A stretch of DNA of 64,000 nt from Segatella hominis (lineage in GTDB: Bacteria > Bacteroidota > Bacteroidia > Bacteroidales > Bacteroidaceae). The stretch is from assembly GCF_019249725.2 (NCBI RefSeq), contig NZ_CP137559.1:2377501-2441500 (forward strand), given 5' to 3'. The position numbers and the translations under genes were made by a program. A model generated the notes under the pieces. That model had not been told where the DNA came from, made no database searches, and saw only the letters and a program-made list of their open reading frames with translations. Positions 1 to 8,614 of this stretch are shown here, one piece after another (positions within the stretch are counted from its first letter, which is position 1; the number at the start of each line of letters is the position of its first letter).

Positions 1-168
1 CGAGGAAGTTTGGAGCTCTTCTTTCGCCGATGCAGAATAATATAGCCAAAGCAAAACCAGCGTAATCAGCAAACCGGAGAGGAAGACGAAAAGGTCGGAA
101 AGAGGACCTAATAATGGAGAATAGCATCTGCCCACGTGAAGCTCTAAAGCCACATTCCAAAGCGACAT
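1..168 (-). pseudogene. PepSY-associated TM helix-like C-terminal piece (partial, possibly degenerate)
   Basis: An open frame runs off the window edge. From the ATG at 168 it encodes 56 residues, beginning MSLWNVALELHVGR, then a Gly/Pro-rich turn and one hydrophobic segment (about residues 25-44), as in the C-terminal part of PepSY-associated membrane proteins. The frame stays open upstream only to a stop near 297, inside a 23-bp tandem repeat, so the N-terminal part expected of this family is absent. Either it is a short gene starting at 168 or a 5'-truncated relic. The family assignment is a tentative reading by eye. Confidence 0.3.
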
Positions 169-271
169 GGGGATGGCTGAAAGAACTTCAGGGGTAGAGG
201 TTGCATTCCCGAAACTCGCCCCTTTGCTATACCCTTTGGCAAGTTCTCAATAGAAGCGCAAGTATAAACTA

Positions 272-386
272 TAAGAAAGCGCTTTATTAAGGTCTAATGA
301 TGCGCTTCCTTAGGTGCTAATGATGCGCATCGTTAGGTGCTAATGATGCGCATCGTTAGGTGCTAATAAAGCGCATCGTTAGGTCT
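272..386. repeat. Five tandem copies of a 23-bp repeat
   Basis: Units start at 272, 295, 318, 341 and 364, each 23 bp. The middle copies read approximately TAATGATGCGCATCGTTAGG plus TGC. The first copy is the most diverged. Every copy holds a GCGC-centred core. There are no unique spacers, so this is a short tandem repeat and not CRISPR. From 387 to 765 I see no gene, only further hairpins. Confidence 0.85.
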
Positions 387-586
387 TGCAGATTTCACAC
401 AAGTTATATCATTGAAAATCAGCTAATTACATTCCATTTCAAGACGGCGATTTTCCGTCTGCAACATCAAAATTAACCCATATTGTCATGAGTTGTTACG
501 TTAATACTGTGAGTCAACGTGTATTATCAATAAAGTTTAAAGTGGTCAACTATATTTTTTATAGTTTCTATCAGAATAATGCAATA

Positions 587-658
587 GGCTTCAACTGCTT
601 ACGAAGCCGCTTTCATTGCTCTACGAAATAGGCTTCATTGACTATCGAAGCCTATTTC
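587..658. repeat. Two adjacent hairpins sharing the GGCTTC/GAAGCC stem
   Basis: The first hairpin has 6-bp arms GGCTTC (587-592) and GAAGCC (603-608). The second has perfect 12-bp arms at 625-636 (GAAATAGGCTTC) and 647-658 around a 10-nt loop. They lie downstream of the minus-strand gene ending at 766 and may terminate its transcript. No long T-run follows. Confidence 0.55.
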
Positions 659-765
659 ATATTTCAAGGCTTTTCTATTCAAAGTTTTCAATAGGGGTGC
701 TGAGTAGTTACTAAAGGCTGCTGCAATGTGGGCTAAGAGAAAAAGAATAGAAAAAGGGAATGACA

Positions 766-1050
766 TTACATCATTCCCTCAAGCTTTTCCTGTGCCTCGC
801 GCATATCCTCCTCAAATCTGGTATGATCGAGCAAGAACTCTTTCCTACCGCCAGCAAGCAACTGAAACAATGCCGGATTCATTCCCTCCACATACTGAGC
901 AATTGCATATTCGATATCATCCCGCTGCGTAGGGTTGTTGGAAAATTCATATACACGAAGTTTCTGGTGAATAAAGCAATAAGCCGACTCGATACAGTCA
1001 CGTCCGATCTCAGCCATTTCCTGCTTATCATCCATAAGAGATTTGTCCAT
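766..1050 (-). CDS. Small conserved-looking hypothetical protein
   Basis: This is a 94-aa soluble acidic protein with no signal peptide or membrane segment. It begins MDKSLMDDKQEMAEIGRD and ends in a helical Glu-rich stretch. It has the look of a small Bacteroidales-specific family of unknown function (helical, DDIEYAI...VEGMNPALF motif), but I cannot assign a role. The frame extends to 1107. I prefer the ATG at 1050 because the extra 19 residues are unlike the rest and overlap the end region of the upstream ATPase. It follows that ATPase gene (stop at 1108) by under 60 bp on the same strand, so the two are probably co-transcribed. Confidence 0.6.
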   Translation of the reverse strand: MDKSLMDDKQEMAEIGRDCIESAYCFIHQKLRVYEFSNNPTQRDDIEYAIAQYVEGMNPALFQLLAGGRKEFLLDHTRFEEDMREAQEKLEGMM

Positions 1051-1107
1051 ATTACAATTTACAATTATTATACGATAAAGAAAACTCCTATGAGCGCTTA
1101 CACCCAT

Positions 1108-2445
1108 TTACAGGAGCGGTGTCATATATACTGGCAGAAGCAAAGTCTGCTCATCCTTTTGCAAATCCTTAGTATATATAAGGTATCTCTGGCCAATACG
1201 ATCGGAGTATTTTTGGCAGAACGCATCGAGAGAGGCGTGGGTTTTATAACCTGATGACTTCACCTCTATCGGACATAGTTTGTTGCCCCGAGAAAGAAGG
1301 AAATCAATCTCATAAAAATGAGTCTTATCTTTTGGAAAAGTATAATAAAACAGTCTGTCACCTAAAGCCCTGAGCATCTGCGCCACTAAGTTTTCATAGA
1401 CATATCCCATATTGGCAGAGAGTTTGTCACTCAAAAGTTTATTATAGATGATGTTTTCCGTAAAATCCTTGTCCCAAAACGCCAAGGTAACAAAGAGACC
1501 AGTATCGCCCACATAGAGCTTATACTTTCCATAATCCGCTGTCAACGACATTCCAACCTGAGGGTCGTCTGCATGATAAGCAATATTAATGGTCTTGCTA
1601 TCCTCCAAATTAAGCAGCAACTCATCTATTTTTGCGGAAGGCATGTTACCTACTACAGGAGTCGGTTGATAACGCATCAAATTCCTGCTCAGCTGTGATG
1701 GTATTGCCATAAAGAGTTTAGAGATACGACCAGTAGAGTCAATCTTTCGGAAATCATCAGCATAAAGTTGGATAATCTGGCGCTTGACCATATCCACACT
1801 TTGCAAATTCTTAGTGTCAAGATACTCATTGACAGCCTGCGGCATTCCCCCCACAAGCATATACAAGCGAAGGTCGCGCATCTTCATGCGATTAATCCCC
1901 TCTCCCAATGACATTCTTTTCTCAAAAACCTGTTTTAGCAACGACATGCCAACCTCATCACCCAATGCCCATCTGAATTCCTCATAATCCATCGGGAACA
2001 TTTCTACACGATGCTCCTCACTCGGGATATTGATGTCTTTGGTATTTTTGTGGATGCTGATAAGCGAACCTGTTTCTATGTAATCATAACGCCCATCTTT
2101 TACCAAGTACTTGATTGCCTGGCGTGCCTTTGGACACTGCTGGACTTCATCGAAAACAATCACCGACTCACGCTCATAAAGAGACGTCTGATAAATATTT
2201 TGGAGATAAAGAAATATATAATCCAAATCCATCAAGTTCTCAAACAAGTCCTTTACATCCTGCGAAGCTTCATTGAAGTCTATCAATATATAAGAACGAT
2301 ACTCCTTTTTGGCAAATTCCTCCACAATGGTAGATTTACCAATACGCCTTGCTCCTTCCAAAAGGAGAGCACTTCTCCCTTTGGAAGCAGCCTTCCATTC
2401 TAATATTTTTCCATAGACTTTCCGTCTGAATTTTCTTTCTGACAT
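1108..2445 (-). CDS. AAA_14/DUF4143 family ATPase (copy 1)
   Basis: A 445-aa cytoplasmic ATPase. The Walker A loop GARRIGKST lies at residues 31-39 and the Walker B strand VIVFDEVQQ near 94-103, typical of AAA_14. The C-terminal half is DUF4143-like and carries a PD-(D/E)XK-style pattern near residues 377-400 (YEIDFLL, then CPIEVKSSG). Members are widespread and multi-copy in Bacteroidales and their physiological role is unresolved, so only ATP binding is safe to infer. Upstream is an array of four and a half 33-bp repeats whose first copy supplies the -33 element of the promoter. Two other intact paralogues (6581-7759, 27053-28417) and fragments lie in the window, each with its own short-repeat array. 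Confidence 0.9.
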   Translation of the reverse strand: MSERKFRRKVYGKILEWKAASKGRSALLLEGARRIGKSTIVEEFAKKEYRSYILIDFNEASQDVKDLFENLMDLDYIFLYLQNIYQTSLYERESVIVFDEVQQCPKARQAIKYLVKDGRYDYIETGSLISIHKNTKDINIPSEEHRVEMFPMDYEEFRWALGDEVGMSLLKQVFEKRMSLGEGINRMKMRDLRLYMLVGGMPQAVNEYLDTKNLQSVDMVKRQIIQLYADDFRKIDSTGRISKLFMAIPSQLSRNLMRYQPTPVVGNMPSAKIDELLLNLEDSKTINIAYHADDPQVGMSLTADYGKYKLYVGDTGLFVTLAFWDKDFTENIIYNKLLSDKLSANMGYVYENLVAQMLRALGDRLFYYTFPKDKTHFYEIDFLLSRGNKLCPIEVKSSGYKTHASLDAFCQKYSDRIGQRYLIYTKDLQKDEQTLLLPVYMTPLL

Positions 2446-2477
2446 AAATATCCTTCTAATTACTTCATTTTCAGGCG

Positions 2478-2508
2478 CAAAGATACAGAAAAAGTTTGGT
2501 TTACCAAA
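2478..2508 (-). promoter_or_regulatory. Promoter of AAA_14 ATPase copy 1
   Basis: On the minus strand a -7 element TATCTTTG (complement of 2478-2485) is preceded by TTTG (complement of 2505-2508) with exactly 19 bp between them, matching the Bacteroidota TTTG-N19-TAnnTTTG consensus. The -33 element falls inside the first unit of the 33-bp array. Confidence 0.75.
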
Positions 2509-2648
2509 ATCTTTTGGATGAAATTATAGTCTCATACCAAAATCTTTTTGGCGAAATTATAGTCCCATACCAAAATCTTTTGGATGGAATTATAGTCTCT
2601 TACCAAAATCTTTTGGACGAAATTATAGTCCCATACCAAAATCTTTGG
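2502..2648. repeat. 33-bp tandem repeat array upstream of ATPase copy 1 (4.5 copies)
   Basis: Units begin at 2502, 2535, 2568, 2601 and a partial one at 2634. Every full unit contains a palindrome close to CCAAAATCTTTTGG, followed by the conserved tail GAAATTATAGTC. It fills the gap between the tex stop (2661) and the ATPase promoter. The 61-aa open frame through it is a by-product of the 33-bp period. Confidence 0.9.
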
Positions 2649-2660
2649 CAGATTTCCTCA

Positions 2661-4796
2661 TTATTTGACATTCTTCATTGAGAGTCCGATGCGCTTGCGC
2701 TTCAAATCCACCTCAGCCACACGAACCATCACATGCTCATGGAGTTTCACAACCTCTGAAGGATCGCTGATGTAGCGGTTTGCCATCTGAGAAACATGAA
2801 CCAGACCATCATTGTGAACACCTATATCCACAAAGGCACCAAACTTGGTGATATTGGTCACGATGCCCGGCACCACCATGCCCTCCTGCAAATCCTCAAT
2901 CGTCTTGATGGAAGCATCAAACTCAAATTTCTCCACCTCGCCACGAGGATCCAGTCCAGGCTTGTCCAACTCAGCCATGATATCAGTCAAGGTAGGCATG
3001 CCCACCTCCTTGCTCACATATTTCTTGATATCTATCTTCTTCTGCAGAGCCTTGTCCTCCACGAGTTGCTTTACCGTCACGCCCTGATCTTTCGCCATCG
3101 TCTCTACCAGCGCATAGCGTTCAGGATGCACGGCACTGTTATCCAAAGGATTCTTAGCGCCTGGAATGCGGAGGAAGCCGGCACACTGCTCAAAGGCCGA
3201 AGGACCCAGACGTGGCACCTTCTTCAACTGGGCACGGGAAGCGAAGGCTCCATTCTCGCGGCGATATTCCACGATATTCTTGGCAAGCGTAGGTCCCAAA
3301 CCACTCACATAGGTCAGGAGATGCTGCGAAGCCGTATTCAGATTGACACCCACAGAGTTCACGCAGCTCATCACCACCGTATCCAGACTTTTCTTCAACT
3401 GACTCTGATCCACATCGTGCTGATACTGTCCCACACCGATGCTCTTAGGATCTATCTTCACCAACTCAGCAAGCGGATCCATCAGTCTTCGTCCAATGCT
3501 CACAGCACCACGCACGGTAACATCCTCATCCGGGAACTCATCTCTTGCAATCTTCGAAGCCGAATAGATAGAAGCACCATCCTCGCTTACCACATAGATA
3601 TCCACAGGATGATCGAAAGCGATTTCGTGCAGCCAGTCGCTCGTCTCACGGCTCGCCGTACCATTGCCCACAGCCATCGCCTCCACATGATACATCTTCA
3701 CCATGCGCTGCAGAGCGGCAGTAGCCTCGCTGCGCTTGCTGCGAGGAGGATGAGGAAATACGATTTCATGATGGATGAGATTGCCCTGAGCATCCAGACA
3801 GGCAGTCTTGCAACCATTGGCGAAACCAGGATCCACCGCCATCACTCTCTTCTGTCCGAGCGGAGCTGCCAAGAGCAACTGGCGCAGGTTTTCAGCGAAA
3901 ACCAGAATAGCTTCCTCATCAGCCTTCAACTTGCTTGATGCAGCAAACTCCGTTTCGATACTTGGTTTCAGCAAACGCTTGAAAGCATCATCCACCGCCT
4001 CTCCTACCAAGGTCTGGCATTCCCCATAACCATGTACATAATGGCGCTTCAACTTATCCGTACACTGTTCGTCATCAGCAGAAATGCTGACACGCAGAAT
4101 ACCGGCAGCCTCGCCACGGCGCATAGCCAACAGGCGATGAGAAGAGCAGCGCTTCAGAGGTTCCGAGAAGTCGAAATAATCAGAGAATCGCTGAGCCTCT
4201 TCCTCGTCCTTCTTCTTAGCCACCACCTTGGAAGTGATGATGGCGCCACGTCTGAACTCCCCACGGATGGCATTGCGGCTTTCCTCGCTCTCGTTCACCA
4301 TTTCAGCGATGATGTCCTTGGCGCCCTGAATAGCCGCATCAGCATCAGCCACCTTGTCGCCTACATATTTCTTTGCCACCTGCATGATATTACGTTCACG
4401 CTGGAAGAGCAGAGTTTGTGCCAAAGGTTCCAATCCTGCCTCACGAGCAATCTGTGCACGGGTTCTGCGCTTCGGTTTGAAAGGCAGATAAATATCTTCC
4501 AGTTCCGTAGCATCCCAGCATTCTTCGATACGCTTCTTGAGTGCCTCCGTCAGTTTTCCCTGTTCATCGATCGTCTTGAGAATGGTTTCCTTACGTTTCG
4601 CCATCTCCTTGAGCTTATCGTTAGCCTGGGCGATGGCTTCAATGTTCACCTCGTCCATATTCCCCGTCTTCTCCTTACGGTATCGGGAGATGAAAGGGAT
4701 AGTACAGCCCTCTTCGAGCAGTTCCAATGTATTTTCGACAGCCTGCTCTCTCAGTTTGAGCTGCGCTGCGATAATCTTAGTAAATTGATTCATCAT
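2661..4796 (-). CDS. tex: Tex-like S1 RNA-binding transcription accessory protein
   Basis: An approximately 711-aa Tex family protein. The N-terminal helical domain begins MNQFTKIIAAQLKL and contains the family motif IPFISRYRKE. The central YqgF-like RNase H fold includes MAVDPGFANGCKTACLD, followed by helix-hairpin-helix segments (LTYVSGLGPTLAKNIVEYR). The C-terminal S1 domain (PGIVTNITKFGAFVDIG) is followed by the end at VK. Tex proteins bind nucleic acid and influence transcription or RNA handling in the cytoplasm. The frame extends upstream to 4856, but family N-termini fit one of the two adjacent ATGs at 4796 or 4793. A promoter at 5068-5099 and a tiny upstream ORF (4899-4985) give it a leader of about 270 nt. 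Confidence 0.92.
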   Translation of the reverse strand: MMNQFTKIIAAQLKLREQAVENTLELLEEGCTIPFISRYRKEKTGNMDEVNIEAIAQANDKLKEMAKRKETILKTIDEQGKLTEALKKRIEECWDATELEDIYLPFKPKRRTRAQIAREAGLEPLAQTLLFQRERNIMQVAKKYVGDKVADADAAIQGAKDIIAEMVNESEESRNAIRGEFRRGAIITSKVVAKKKDEEEAQRFSDYFDFSEPLKRCSSHRLLAMRRGEAAGILRVSISADDEQCTDKLKRHYVHGYGECQTLVGEAVDDAFKRLLKPSIETEFAASSKLKADEEAILVFAENLRQLLLAAPLGQKRVMAVDPGFANGCKTACLDAQGNLIHHEIVFPHPPRSKRSEATAALQRMVKMYHVEAMAVGNGTASRETSDWLHEIAFDHPVDIYVVSEDGASIYSASKIARDEFPDEDVTVRGAVSIGRRLMDPLAELVKIDPKSIGVGQYQHDVDQSQLKKSLDTVVMSCVNSVGVNLNTASQHLLTYVSGLGPTLAKNIVEYRRENGAFASRAQLKKVPRLGPSAFEQCAGFLRIPGAKNPLDNSAVHPERYALVETMAKDQGVTVKQLVEDKALQKKIDIKKYVSKEVGMPTLTDIMAELDKPGLDPRGEVEKFEFDASIKTIEDLQEGMVVPGIVTNITKFGAFVDIGVHNDGLVHVSQMANRYISDPSEVVKLHEHVMVRVAEVDLKRKRIGLSMKNVK

Positions 4797-4898
4797 TATA
4801 TTATATTTTTCCAAATAATACGATTTATTCTGGAAATAAAAAGCGGAGAGTGTCATCAGGCACCCTTCGCTCCTTACTTTTATTTAAGAATTGCTTTC

Positions 4899-4985
4899 TC
4901 AACTTTTTTTGTCCTGGTATATACCTAAAGTATAAGCAGTAATTGCCAAAACGCATACGAATATGCACACAACTATTGTCATCAT
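4899..4985 (-). CDS. Tiny single-pass membrane peptide in the tex leader
   Basis: A 28-aa ORF (27 aa from the second ATG at 4982) beginning MMTIVVCIFVCVLAI and ending in a charged tail, GIYQDKKS. Almost the whole N-terminal part is hydrophobic, as in a one-helix membrane protein. It sits about 75 bp downstream of a good minus-strand promoter and upstream of tex, so it would be translated first. No database support is available here. It could be a real small protein or a leader peptide controlling tex. Confidence 0.4.
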   Translation of the reverse strand: MMTIVVCIFVCVLAITAYTLGIYQDKKS

Positions 4986-5067
4986 ATTTTTTTATTTTTA
5001 TGAAATAAAAGCCATTTTCCCAATTCTTTATTCAGTTCCATTTCCACACATATTTTAATTACTTTCG

Positions 5068-5099
5068 CAAAAGTACAACGAATAATTGAATTCTCCAAA
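5068..5099 (-). promoter_or_regulatory. Promoter for the tiny ORF and tex
   Basis: Minus strand: TACTTTTG (complement of 5068-5075), with TTTG (complement of 5096-5099) 20 bp upstream. The start site would be near 5061. The tract between this promoter and the outer-membrane gene promoter at 5329 is AT-rich with no gene seen. Confidence 0.6.
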
Positions 5100-5328
5100 T
5101 ATTTCAAACAGATTTTTAAGTTTCAATTGAAAAATAAAGCAATTTATAGAGATGCAAAGATAGAGAAAAAAGTTGGTTTACCCAAATATTACCCCATATT
5201 ATTTGGCGGTTTCAATAAAAAAATCGCTGCCATCCTTCAAAAATAATTTCAGATACATGCAGCATACCTGCTTTTTTTGATTTACATCAACAATACGGCT
5301 CATTTTACAAGAAAAACTGAGAAAAAGT

Positions 5329-5359
5329 TTTGAGTTTCGAGTTATTTCCTATACCTTTG
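5329..5359 (+). promoter_or_regulatory. Consensus promoter of the outer-membrane barrel gene
   Basis: TTTG at 5329-5332 and TACCTTTG at 5352-5359 are separated by exactly 19 bp, a full match to the Bacteroidota housekeeping consensus. It implies a leader of about 115 nt before the ATG at 5480 and strong expression. Confidence 0.8.
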
Positions 5360-5479
5360 CCGCCGAATTAGAGAGTGCGGAGCATATCATGAATGTGCTT
5401 TGCTATCATAAATAAGGGGCTGAAAAGCTACCTGATTAGAGTTATAAAATAAAGTAATAATTAAAAGAAAAGATTGATT

Positions 5480-6013
5480 ATGAAGAAGATTATGTTGAGC
5501 CTTGCTATGGCTCTCGTTTCAGTTTGCGCTAGCGCACAGGTTTACATCGGTGGTACTGCTGGTATTTCCAGCAACAAGATTGGTGATGGTGACAGCAAGA
5601 CAGCTTACACCCTGATGCCTGAAATCGGTTACGAATTCAACAACAAGTGGGAGGCTGGTCTCGAGGTTGGTATCAAGAAGGGCGATGTTTGCGAACTTTC
5701 TGCAGTACCAGAAGCAACAACATTCGTTGTAGCTCCTTACGTACGTTACACAGCCGTAGAAACCAAGTTGGTTAACCTCTTCGTAGAAGGTACAATCGGT
5801 TACAGCAGCATCAGCAAGGGCGGTGGCAATTCTTACGAGGTAGGCATCAAGCCAGGTTTGGCTGTTAAGCTTTCAGACCACGTAAACTTCATCACAAAGG
5901 TAGGTTTCCTCGGTTACAGAGGTTATTCTCCTGAGCATGGTGACAACTCATCAACATTCGGACTTGGCGTAGATGCCAGCAACATTTCATTTGGTGCTAT
6001 CTACAAGTTCTAA
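5480..6013 (+). CDS. Small outer-membrane beta-barrel protein
   Basis: A 177-aa protein with a Sec signal peptide (MKKIMLSLAMALVSVCASAQ, cleavage after AQ). Alternating short strands follow (GGTAGISSNKIG, EIGYEFNNKWEAGLEVGI), and it ends in an aromatic/Phe residue (GAIYKF), typical of outer-membrane barrels of the OMP_b-brl/porin-like group. At this length it would form a closed 8-stranded barrel, so it is more likely structural or adhesive than a large pore. The ATG at 5480 is chosen over a TTG at 5474 because the signal peptide starts there. It has its own consensus promoter and a strong terminator, so it is a monocistronic, highly expressed gene. Confidence 0.85.
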   Translation: MKKIMLSLAMALVSVCASAQVYIGGTAGISSNKIGDGDSKTAYTLMPEIGYEFNNKWEAGLEVGIKKGDVCELSAVPEATTFVVAPYVRYTAVETKLVNLFVEGTIGYSSISKGGGNSYEVGIKPGLAVKLSDHVNFITKVGFLGYRGYSPEHGDNSSTFGLGVDASNISFGAIYKF

Positions 6014-6050
6014 TCTTAGGGTGCTCATTTACTCATAAGCAAAAATATCA

Positions 6051-6098
6051 GGGGCGCAAGCGATTCCTTTCATGGAAACAGCTTGCGCCCCATTTTTT
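6051..6098 (+). terminator. Rho-independent terminator of the barrel gene
   Basis: Perfect 11-bp stem GGGGCGCAAGC (6051-6061) / GCTTGCGCCCC (6081-6091), followed by a T-run at 6093-6098. Confidence 0.9.
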
Positions 6099-6118
6099 CA
6101 GCAAGCGAACACGCTTTT

Positions 6119-6191
6119 ACTCTTCACTCTTCACCTTTCCCTCGGAAACGCCTGTGTTTATCGGCATTCAGAGGGGTGAAGAGTGAAGAGT
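6119..6191. repeat. Palindromic dispersed element with core CCTGTGTTTATCGGCATTC
   Basis: Perfect 17-bp inverted arms (ACTCTTCACTCTTCACC at 6119-6135 and its complement at 6175-6191) flank a core CCTGTGTTTATCGGCATTC (6151-6169). The identical 19-bp core, with similar GTGAAG-type arms, recurs at 23869-23930. This suggests a REP/MITE-like family. A further imperfect hairpin lies at 6249-6289. No gene is seen between 6013 and 6581. Confidence 0.7.
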
Positions 6192-6451
6192 ATTTCCTTA
6201 TCCCTTACTTACAACAATAATTCTGGCATTTACGCTGACTGTTCCTATAGAACAGCCAACTAGCGAGTGTACGGCTAGTCAGCTGTTCTTCATTCGCCTG
6301 TACACTATTTCCGGTTAACAGCCAACTTATTCCTCGGCAGAATACTTTTCCATAACCAGGCAATAAACGCTAAGTACTGATAAAAACTCAGGCAGCTATG
6401 ACAAAATTGGGGACAAAGGAAACTTATTAGCAAAAATAATTAAGCAAAAAG

Positions 6452-6483
6452 TTTGGAGTTTCGAAAGAAAAAGCATATATTTG
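6452..6483 (+). promoter_or_regulatory. Promoter of AAA_14 ATPase copy 2
   Basis: TTTG at 6452-6455 and TATATTTG at 6476-6483 are separated by 20 bp. The predicted start lies just downstream, so the hairpin array at 6482-6563 would be in the 5' untranslated region of the ATPase mRNA. Confidence 0.65.
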
Positions 6484-6563
6484 CACCTTGAAAAGTGCAC
6501 ATTGTGCACAAACGTGCACCTTCCAAGGTGCATATGCTATAAAAACAGCATCTTAAAAGATGC
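6482..6563. repeat. Hairpin repeat array (about 33-bp period) in the leader of ATPase copy 2
   Basis: Three dyads recur every 32-33 bp: GCACCTTGAAAAGTGC (from 6483), GCACCTTCCAAGGTGC (6516-6531) and GCATCTTAAAAGATGC (from 6548). An extra GTGCACATTGTGCAC lies between the first two. The array ends 17 bp before the ATG, so it could fold in RNA near the ribosome binding site. Compare the arrays at 2502, 22932 and 28438. Confidence 0.8.
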
Positions 6564-6580
6564 ATAAAATAAGGTGAAAT

Positions 6581-7759
6581 ATGGATATTACACTCGTAAA
6601 CTACATGAAAGAACAGCTGCGTCTAGTAAGTCTGGACTTTAAGCGTTATATGTATGACAAACTTCCTTGGCAAGCGAGGTTCGTTGGACTCATGGGACCT
6701 AGAGGAGTAGGGAAATCAACTTTGATTCTTCAACATCTTAAAGAAATGGATGCTGATACTCAGGCAAAAAGTCTCTATATATCAGCAGACCATAGCTATT
6801 TCACAACTCACACACTAATTGATACAGCAGACCAATTTGTACGTGAAGGAGGCGAAACGCTTTATATAGATGAAGTACATAAGTATGATTCATGGTCGAG
6901 AGAATTGAAGCAAATCTACGATTCCCACCCTGAGCTCAAGATCTTCTTCACAGGATCTTCTATGCTTGATATTTTAGATGGAGAGGCAGATTTGAGCAGA
7001 AGAGTCATCTTATATGAGATGCAGGGTATGTCTTTTAGAGAATATCTGGAAATGTTCGAAGGAATCAAGACACCAGTCAGGTCATTAGATGATATTCTGA
7101 GGGGAAATATTGAAATAAAAGAGGTGCTTCACCCTATCCCGCTCTTCAACAAATATCTGAAAGAAGGATACTATCCGTTTTCCAAGGAAGGCTTTTTCCA
7201 GCAAAGACTACAGCAGGTGATACGTCTTACGATGGAAGTAGATATTCCACAATATGCCAACATGTCGCCAGCAACAGGAAAAAAACTCCGTCGCATGTTA
7301 TCTATCATAGCAGGCAATGTACCCTATAAGCCAGAAGCCACAGGATTGGCAAACGAAATTAAAGTGAGCCGTAATGATATTCCTACCTATCTTCTATACA
7401 TGGAAAAAGCAGGAATGATCGGTCAGTTACGTGACGAAACTGGTGGAATGCGAGGATTGGGAAAGACAGAGAAAGTTTATCTCGATAATCCGAATATCAT
7501 ATATGCACTTTCTGGCAATAATTCTAACATCGGTAATGTGAGAGAGACATTCTTCTACAACCAAACCCGAGTGAATCAGGATGTTACATCATCTAAGATT
7601 TCCGATTTTACAATAGGAAAGTATACATTTGAGATTGGGGGTGCCAAAAAGAGTCATAAACAGGTGAAGGATGTAGAAAACGCTTATATAGTGCGTGATG
7701 ATATAGAATATGCTAATGGTGACATATTACCACTATGGAGTTTTGGTCTTTTATATTGA
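6581..7759 (+). CDS. AAA_14/DUF4143 family ATPase (copy 2)
   Basis: A 392-aa ATPase with Walker A GPRGVGKST at residues 39-47 and Walker B TLYIDEVHKY near 92-101. A sensor-like FFTGSSMLDIL follows, then a DUF4143-type C-terminal region. The C-terminal nuclease-like motif is altered: it reads FEIGGAKKSHKQ instead of an E-x-K core, so this paralogue probably lacks nuclease activity. It is much diverged from copies 1 and 3. The gene stands alone, with its own promoter and hairpin array, between an outer-membrane protein gene and a degenerate lipoprotein fragment. Cytoplasmic; biological role unknown. Confidence 0.88.
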   Translation: MDITLVNYMKEQLRLVSLDFKRYMYDKLPWQARFVGLMGPRGVGKSTLILQHLKEMDADTQAKSLYISADHSYFTTHTLIDTADQFVREGGETLYIDEVHKYDSWSRELKQIYDSHPELKIFFTGSSMLDILDGEADLSRRVILYEMQGMSFREYLEMFEGIKTPVRSLDDILRGNIEIKEVLHPIPLFNKYLKEGYYPFSKEGFFQQRLQQVIRLTMEVDIPQYANMSPATGKKLRRMLSIIAGNVPYKPEATGLANEIKVSRNDIPTYLLYMEKAGMIGQLRDETGGMRGLGKTEKVYLDNPNIIYALSGNNSNIGNVRETFFYNQTRVNQDVTSSKISDFTIGKYTFEIGGAKKSHKQVKDVENAYIVRDDIEYANGDILPLWSFGLLY

Positions 7760-7804
7760 AACTAAACAATTCCGGAATACAGTTTATACTGCAACAATAA
7801 ATAA

Positions 7805-7830
7805 GGGGCGTGCTTAAATGAGCACGCCCC
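7805..7830. terminator. GC-rich hairpin between convergent ATPase 2 and the DUF4302-like relic
   Basis: Perfect 10-bp stem GGGGCGTGCT / AGCACGCCCC with a 6-nt loop. On the minus strand it is followed by a T-rich tract, on the plus strand by none, so it best serves the minus-strand gene but may act both ways. Confidence 0.75.
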
Positions 7831-7843
7831 CAGACGAGAGATT

Positions 7844-8437
7844 TTATGTATTCTTTGACAAGATGTAATAATTATCTGGATTATCAACATCTACAAGCTT
7901 AAGAACTGTTGGGCTCTTCAGGTCATTGCCTTCGATAGAATACGTCTTACCTTTACTACCAGCCGTAAGTGCTGCAATAATGTATTTATAGCCACCACTA
8001 TTATAGTAGAAAATACCATTGCTGTCACCAGACAAAGCAAATTTCAAAGTAATATGGGTGTCATCAACAGGAGTAGCTGTACAATTCAAACAACCTGCAT
8101 ACTTATTGGCACTAACAAACACAAAACCATATTTACCATTGCTTGAGGAGAAACTAGAGGTACCAAAGAAAGCATAGCTCATTTCCTCGCCTCCAACTTC
8201 TTCACCCTGGCAGATTTCATAGCACTTATTCCAATAAGCCTGACCATAGGTTCCCATATTCTTGACAGAGAAGAACCAGTTACCATTCTGCAACTGAGAA
8301 GTCAGCGGAGGGATAATACCATACATCTTTGCACTTCCACTAGTCGCGTCAAACTCGTAGTTATCACCACCAACATAGTTGAATCCCTTCACAGAGTCGC
8401 CGTTCAACACGATAGGCTTATAAAACTACAAGCCTGT
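7844..8437 (-). pseudogene. C-terminal remnant of a DUF4302-like lipoprotein
   Basis: The frame encodes about 190 residues resembling the C-terminal part of Bacteroidota DUF4302-type surface lipoproteins (FYKPIVLNGDSV, ITLKFALSGDSNGIFYY, PDNYYILSKNT). No signal peptide or lipobox is present. The only in-frame initiator is a GTG at 8410. Upstream, the reading LTETGL-stop-FYKPIVLNG continues the family-like sequence across an in-frame TAG, after which coding character is lost. I therefore read it as a 5'-truncated pseudogene carrying a nonsense codon. A short secreted protein initiated elsewhere is less likely. Family naming is tentative. Confidence 0.5.
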
Positions 8438-8614
8438 CTCTGTTAAAAGTATTTAATTATTGCAAACTTTATCGATATTTTTATAGAAAAAAGGTAGTTT
8501 TTCTTGATTTTAATCAACATTTAGAGATGCAATCTACACTTTTAGCAGAAAAAGGTCAGAAATAAGAGATTTAAGCAAAGTTTACGAAAAGAAAACAAAA
8601 ATGTTCTAAAAGAC

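Noticed and set aside
1..300. Structured non-coding RNA at the window start
   Set aside because: The minus strand reads as a membrane-helix protein fragment, and no known RNA consensus was seen. Truncation by the window edge prevents a firm call.
2496..2681. 61-aa ORF with 11-residue repeats (YQNLLDEIIV)
   Set aside because: It is the translation of the 33-bp tandem array. The period is a multiple of three, so any frame stays open. There is no independent coding evidence.
2796..3938. Long antisense open frames over tex, GH51, icd and the susC/susD genes
   Set aside because: They lie opposite genes with clear protein motifs, have no promoters, and their translations show no domain. They arise from biased codon use in the real genes.
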